Positions 15,228 through 18,405 of a stretch of DNA of 18,405 bases are shown piece after piece (position 1 is the stretch's first letter; the number at the start of each line of letters is the position of its first letter). The translations under genes were made by a program, and so were the position numbers. The notes under the pieces are model-generated. The model ran no database searches and was not told the origin of the DNA. It saw only the letters and a list, made by a program, of their open reading frames with translations. The stretch is from an uncultured Collinsella sp. (lineage in GTDB: Bacteria > Actinomycetota > Coriobacteriia > Coriobacteriales > Coriobacteriaceae): positions 1 through 18,405 of the forward strand of contig URMO01000039.1 of the NCBI GenBank assembly GCA_900549085.1. The letters run 5' to 3'.

Positions 15228-15598
15228 CCCCAGTTCATTAGCTTAAAATCCGATCGTTCGACCACTTCATCCGAGAAGAAACAACCATCACGGACAAAGA
15301 CGCGCATGATACGACCCGTACCAACAATGAGCGAAGTCGACATGCGGCAGCGCACCGGGACCGGACGTTAGCAAAAAAGGCACCGGTGCCCATGTTGACA
15401 TCGGGACCCATGCGCAATGCCGCGCAACCGTTTCGCAATATTCAACAGTGCCCAATTTAACAAACGCCGTATCCCACCAATACGCTAGTGCCCAAGGCGT
15501 TCTAGCCAAAAAGCAGCCTGGGCACACTCCATGAGACTATAGTAAGGGCCGCAACCGGACCTCGCGTCAGAAGCAGACACGTTCCATCCCGCCGGCAA
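15228..15598. other. Intergenic gap without a recognisable gene
   Basis: The frames here are short or lack ribosome sites on both strands. A perfect 12-base palindrome GGCACCGGTGCC lies at 15379-15390. No terminator with a T-run was seen after gajB. The stretch could hold decayed coding sequence, but I recognise no family in it. Confidence 0.4.
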
Positions 15599-17416
15599 TC
15601 ACCCCTCCCCGTCCATGACTGTCCAACTCACAGACTCGATACTTGGGAGGGACGTTAAGCAAGAGGGGCAGGCAACCTGATAGTTCCCGTTATTTGTCCT
15701 GCGCTGCATAGAAGCGGAGACATATACCGCTTTGCGGGCGCGAGTGACGCCGACGTACAGCAGGCCCATTTCCTCAATAAGCCCGTCTGGCATATTCATC
15801 GCATCAACGATCCGGCATCCATACGCAGAATGCGAGCATAATCCAGCTCTTTCGCACCGAGAGCAAATCACTCCAGGCCAATCGAAACGCGTAACGCCCG
15901 GAATGAAAACAGTGTCCCACTCGAGCCCCTTAGCGGAGTGAATGGTCATGATCGAGATGCCTGCATCAAGGTAATCGGAGAAACGCCGCAGGGAGCCCTC
16001 GGAAAAGATGCTAACGATATAGTCGAAGCGCTCAGACGGATCCATCGCGACGCAGTCAGTTTTAAGGTGTTTCCGCAGCGCTCCAATTAGCATGGCATAG
16101 GACCGCCCATACTCGAATCTCCTGGAGCCAGTCAGCAGTTCATCAGAGACGGAGTCAATTATTTTGTCCGCAGCAGACCGGCTGACGCCCTTTTCTCCAG
16201 ACGCTGCATCGGTAATCCTGGATAAAGTAAACGCATTGAATTCAATGAACTCTGGGTCTGTATCAGAGAAAAGCCCGTTGAAGTATGGCATCTCCTCTTT
16301 AGTCAGCTCGTCAGTGATGAGATTGGCCAGGGCACCGCGCTTACGAACAAGAATCGCAATCCTACCGCTACCTCCTTGAGCGAGAGTGGCGACCTTCGAA
16401 ACGATGGCAGTCGCTTCATCTTGCTGCGCAGCGCCAACAAATATGGGAAGTCGGGGCGTACCGCCGGCAATGACACCCTTCATGTTGGAGCGAATCGCAG
16501 CACCGAGCTCCCCGACAATAGATCCCCCAGAAAACCTATGATTATGTTCGAGCTCCAGCTGCGATAGACACAGGTCGGTAGTGGCCCTTGTCTTTAAGCC
16601 TTCTATTGCACCAATAAAACCATAGACACGCTGAATAGGATCGCCGAACATGCATATTCCTGATTCATCGGAAAGCAGGCCTTTTAAAAAGATGTAGCAC
16701 AGGGCATTCGTGTCCTGCGCTTCGTCGACGAGTACGACAGGATACGCCGTCGACAGATAGGATCTCAACTTTGAGAAATCGGCAAGCAATTCAATTGCAA
16801 GGGAGATCATTCCAGAGTACGGCAAGAGACCGTTCGACGCGAACCTATCCTTAATTATCCTATTAAAAGGGCGTATGCCGTGTCTCAGGTCTTCGTCTTG
16901 ACCATTTCTCATGGAGCGGAGGAAGCTGCTGAAAACATTCTTTTCATCCCAGAAAAGCTTACCGCCTCGCGAAACCAGCTCGTCAACGGCGTGGCTATCA
17001 TCGACCATAGAAAGCTCGTCAACGCTTACTGGGAGCAAGAGCGATCTCCAGTATCTGCGCAGCAGGGCCCAAGCAAAGCCGTGGAAGTTAGTCGCCATGA
17101 CACTGTCCTCAAAACGCTTGGCCACGGAACCCGGAAGCGTCGACATAGTGGCGCCCAAATCCGCTCGCATTCTCCGCGCAGCGGCGACACTAAAGGTCAG
17201 GGCCAAAATCTTTTTTGGCGGCCGGACTTCGCCGGATGCCAGCAGCCAGCAAGCCCGCCCAGTCATCACCGTGGTCTTCCCGTAGCCTGCCGGCGCCTCC
17301 ACGAACACCCTCTTCGATGGTGAAAAAATCGCAGAGCGCTGCGACGCATCTACACCACAGCGCGCCTCAATCGCGGCCCCAACGCTATCCAGCAAGTCAG
17401 TCTGGCTCATCAGCAT
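15599..17416 (-). CDS. gajB: Gabija-type UvrD-like helicase
   Basis: This 605-residue superfamily 1A helicase has all core motifs: Walker A APAGYGKTT at 41-49, Ia LALTFSVAAARRM at 71-83, II VVLVDEAQD at 227-235, III FGDPIQRVYGF at 257-267, V IMTIHSAKGLEWD at 489-501 and VI LLYVGVTRARK at 552-562. In Gabija the helicase partner works with the OLD-family nuclease GajA. The gene overlaps the end of the GajA-like gene by a few bases (ATGCTGATG spans the stop), so the two are coupled. It is longer than the roughly 500-residue model GajB. Between motifs V and VI it carries C518-x2-C521-x5-C527-x6-C534, and C583-x2-C586 near the C-terminus, suggesting a metal or Fe-S site. Confidence 0.88.
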   Translation of the reverse strand: MLMSQTDLLDSVGAAIEARCGVDASQRSAIFSPSKRVFVEAPAGYGKTTVMTGRACWLLASGEVRPPKKILALTFSVAAARRMRADLGATMSTLPGSVAKRFEDSVMATNFHGFAWALLRRYWRSLLLPVSVDELSMVDDSHAVDELVSRGGKLFWDEKNVFSSFLRSMRNGQDEDLRHGIRPFNRIIKDRFASNGLLPYSGMISLAIELLADFSKLRSYLSTAYPVVLVDEAQDTNALCYIFLKGLLSDESGICMFGDPIQRVYGFIGAIEGLKTRATTDLCLSQLELEHNHRFSGGSIVGELGAAIRSNMKGVIAGGTPRLPIFVGAAQQDEATAIVSKVATLAQGGSGRIAILVRKRGALANLITDELTKEEMPYFNGLFSDTDPEFIEFNAFTLSRITDAASGEKGVSRSAADKIIDSVSDELLTGSRRFEYGRSYAMLIGALRKHLKTDCVAMDPSERFDYIVSIFSEGSLRRFSDYLDAGISIMTIHSAKGLEWDTVFIPGVTRFDWPGVICSRCERAGLCSHSAYGCRIVDAMNMPDGLIEEMGLLYVGVTRARKAVYVSASMQRRTNNGNYQVACPSCLTSLPSIESVSWTVMDGEG

Positions 17417-18405
17417 TCAAGCCCCACGGCCTTGCGAATAATACTTTTGTAACAGTCGGGAACGCCTTCGGCACCAAGAGCCTCCGCGAGGGCGACGCCA
17501 GACGCGACGCCCTTGTTCGATGAAAGCCATGCGTACATAAGCGCACGCGATTCAGGCTTGTCGGCGAACTGCCCGTCAAACTCCGGCCCCCGAAAATCGT
17601 ACTCAGCGCCCGGCAAGCTAACGCCGTAGACAGTTCGGGCGTTTTTCAGAGCTCTGCAATTCCCCTTGATGCTAGTTGCCCTCTGAAAAGGGTCAATTGA
17701 CTCAAGAAGCGCAATAAACGCACCCTGGTTATCGCTAGCGAAGAACGCGTCAACAACCTCAGCTTCAAAATCCCGTCCGGTTGTCGTTATATGGTCTCCA
17801 GAAGTTTCTTGCAGCTCATCATCCCTATCGACAATGGAATAATTTGGAATCTCGAACTTGCCCAGAAGTTCACAGAGTGGCTCAACGTTCTTTTTCCCGC
17901 CAGCCCTGATTGGCACAACTCCATAATCATCCAGATCCATCCCAAGGTTGCGGGCGAACACCGGAATGGCACCGGACTCCGTCTGCCCCTCAAAAGCCAA
18001 AACAGACCGAGCGAAAAAAGCCTCACGCACTGACTCAAAATTCAACATAAGATGCTTTTCAAACTTGTCGGACAGGTCAATATCCCTACCGCACACGACC
18101 TTCGGCGAATCTTCGCCCTGCCCGAATCGCACAATGTTCTTATAGCCGCGAGCCAGAATGTTTGGCGAATGTGTCACCATGATTAGCTGAGCTTTGATTG
18201 AATCAATCCCGAAATAGTCCTTTAGAAGAGCATTGAATCCGTCGTCCCTCCCATCGCAAATCCTATGCAAGCTCTTCGAGAGACGCCTCTGCATATACGG
18301 GTGAAGGTGAGCTTCGGGTTCGTCATAAGCCAGCACAGCGTGCAGCACGCACTTGCCGTCGTCATCCGTGCAGAGGCTCTCTTGAAGGCGTTTAGGCGAA
18401 AGACG
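17410..18405 (-). CDS. gajA: Gabija-type OLD-family ATPase/Toprim nuclease, 5' end outside window
   Basis: The last 331 residues are present; the frame runs open through the right edge, so Walker A and the N-terminus are missing. The ATPase half shows Walker B VLAYDEPEAHLHP and the H-loop IMVTHSPN. The Toprim half follows with FEGQTESGAIPVFARN (catalytic glutamate), VVPIRAGGKKN and IVDRDDE (acidic pair). This ATPase-then-Toprim order followed by a UvrD-like helicase defines class 2 OLD proteins, which include GajA of Gabija. Model GajA is a DNA-nicking endonuclease whose activity is held down by nucleotides. The overlap with the helicase gene supports one operon; the promoter lies outside the window. 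Confidence 0.88.
   Translation of the reverse strand, partial: RLSPKRLQESLCTDDDGKCVLHAVLAYDEPEAHLHPYMQRRLSKSLHRICDGRDDGFNALLKDYFGIDSIKAQLIMVTHSPNILARGYKNIVRFGQGEDSPKVVCGRDIDLSDKFEKHLMLNFESVREAFFARSVLAFEGQTESGAIPVFARNLGMDLDDYGVVPIRAGGKKNVEPLCELLGKFEIPNYSIVDRDDELQETSGDHITTTGRDFEAEVVDAFFASDNQGAFIALLESIDPFQRATSIKGNCRALKNARTVYGVSLPGAEYDFRGPEFDGQFADKPESRALMYAWLSSNKGVASGVALAEALGAEGVPDCYKSIIRKAVGLEC

Noticed and set aside
15158..15527. Overlapping minus-strand frames of 65-79 codons in the gap after the HEPN-like gene
   Set aside because: They overlap each other in different frames, lack ribosome sites and resemble no family.

Overview
The window looks like a high-GC gut actinobacterium of the class Coriobacteriia, most like Collinsella. 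This rests on the gene content and on the style of the leuS, guaB and sucrose-PTS proteins; no database search was possible. The left 10.6 kb is ordinary chromosomal metabolism. The right 7.5 kb is an accessory region rich in anti-phage genes, with lower or uneven GC, gene relics and palindromic repeats.

Region 1 (1-4.7 kb, minus strand) holds leuS (leucyl-tRNA synthetase) with a strong terminator, then guaB (IMP dehydrogenase). Two large hairpin elements and a terminator-like stem lie between them. The IMP dehydrogenase is not the usual bacterial type: its motifs and residue numbering match the enzyme of the protist Tritrichomonas foetus.

Region 2 (4.8-6.3 kb) has a plus-strand ModE-type DNA-binding regulator without a molybdate-binding domain. 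It converges on a short, degenerate relative of Cys/Met-metabolism PLP enzymes that appears to have lost its catalytic lysine. A 23-bp inverted repeat sits between the two.

Region 3 (6.3-10.6 kb, minus strand) is a sucrose cassette in the transcription order scrR (LacI-family repressor), scrA (PTS EIIBC), scrB (sucrose-6-phosphate hydrolase). Two identical LacI-type operators precede scrA and a third lies at the scrR start. The PTS takes up and phosphorylates sucrose, and ScrB splits sucrose-6-phosphate. No EIIA is present, so it must come from elsewhere. A strong terminator ends the cassette.

Region 4 (10.6-18.4 kb) opens with a relic of a VTC-domain (polyphosphate polymerase type) gene. 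It then carries an ATPase plus Toprim-like pair (RloA/RloB), a DUF2188 protein, two related palindromic elements, a low-GC orphan protein with a HEPN-like R-x5-H motif on the plus strand, and a Gabija-type pair. In that pair the UvrD-like helicase GajB is complete and the OLD-family nuclease GajA is cut by the right window edge. The pattern is that of a defence island; no integrase, transposase, tRNA, rRNA or CRISPR array was seen.
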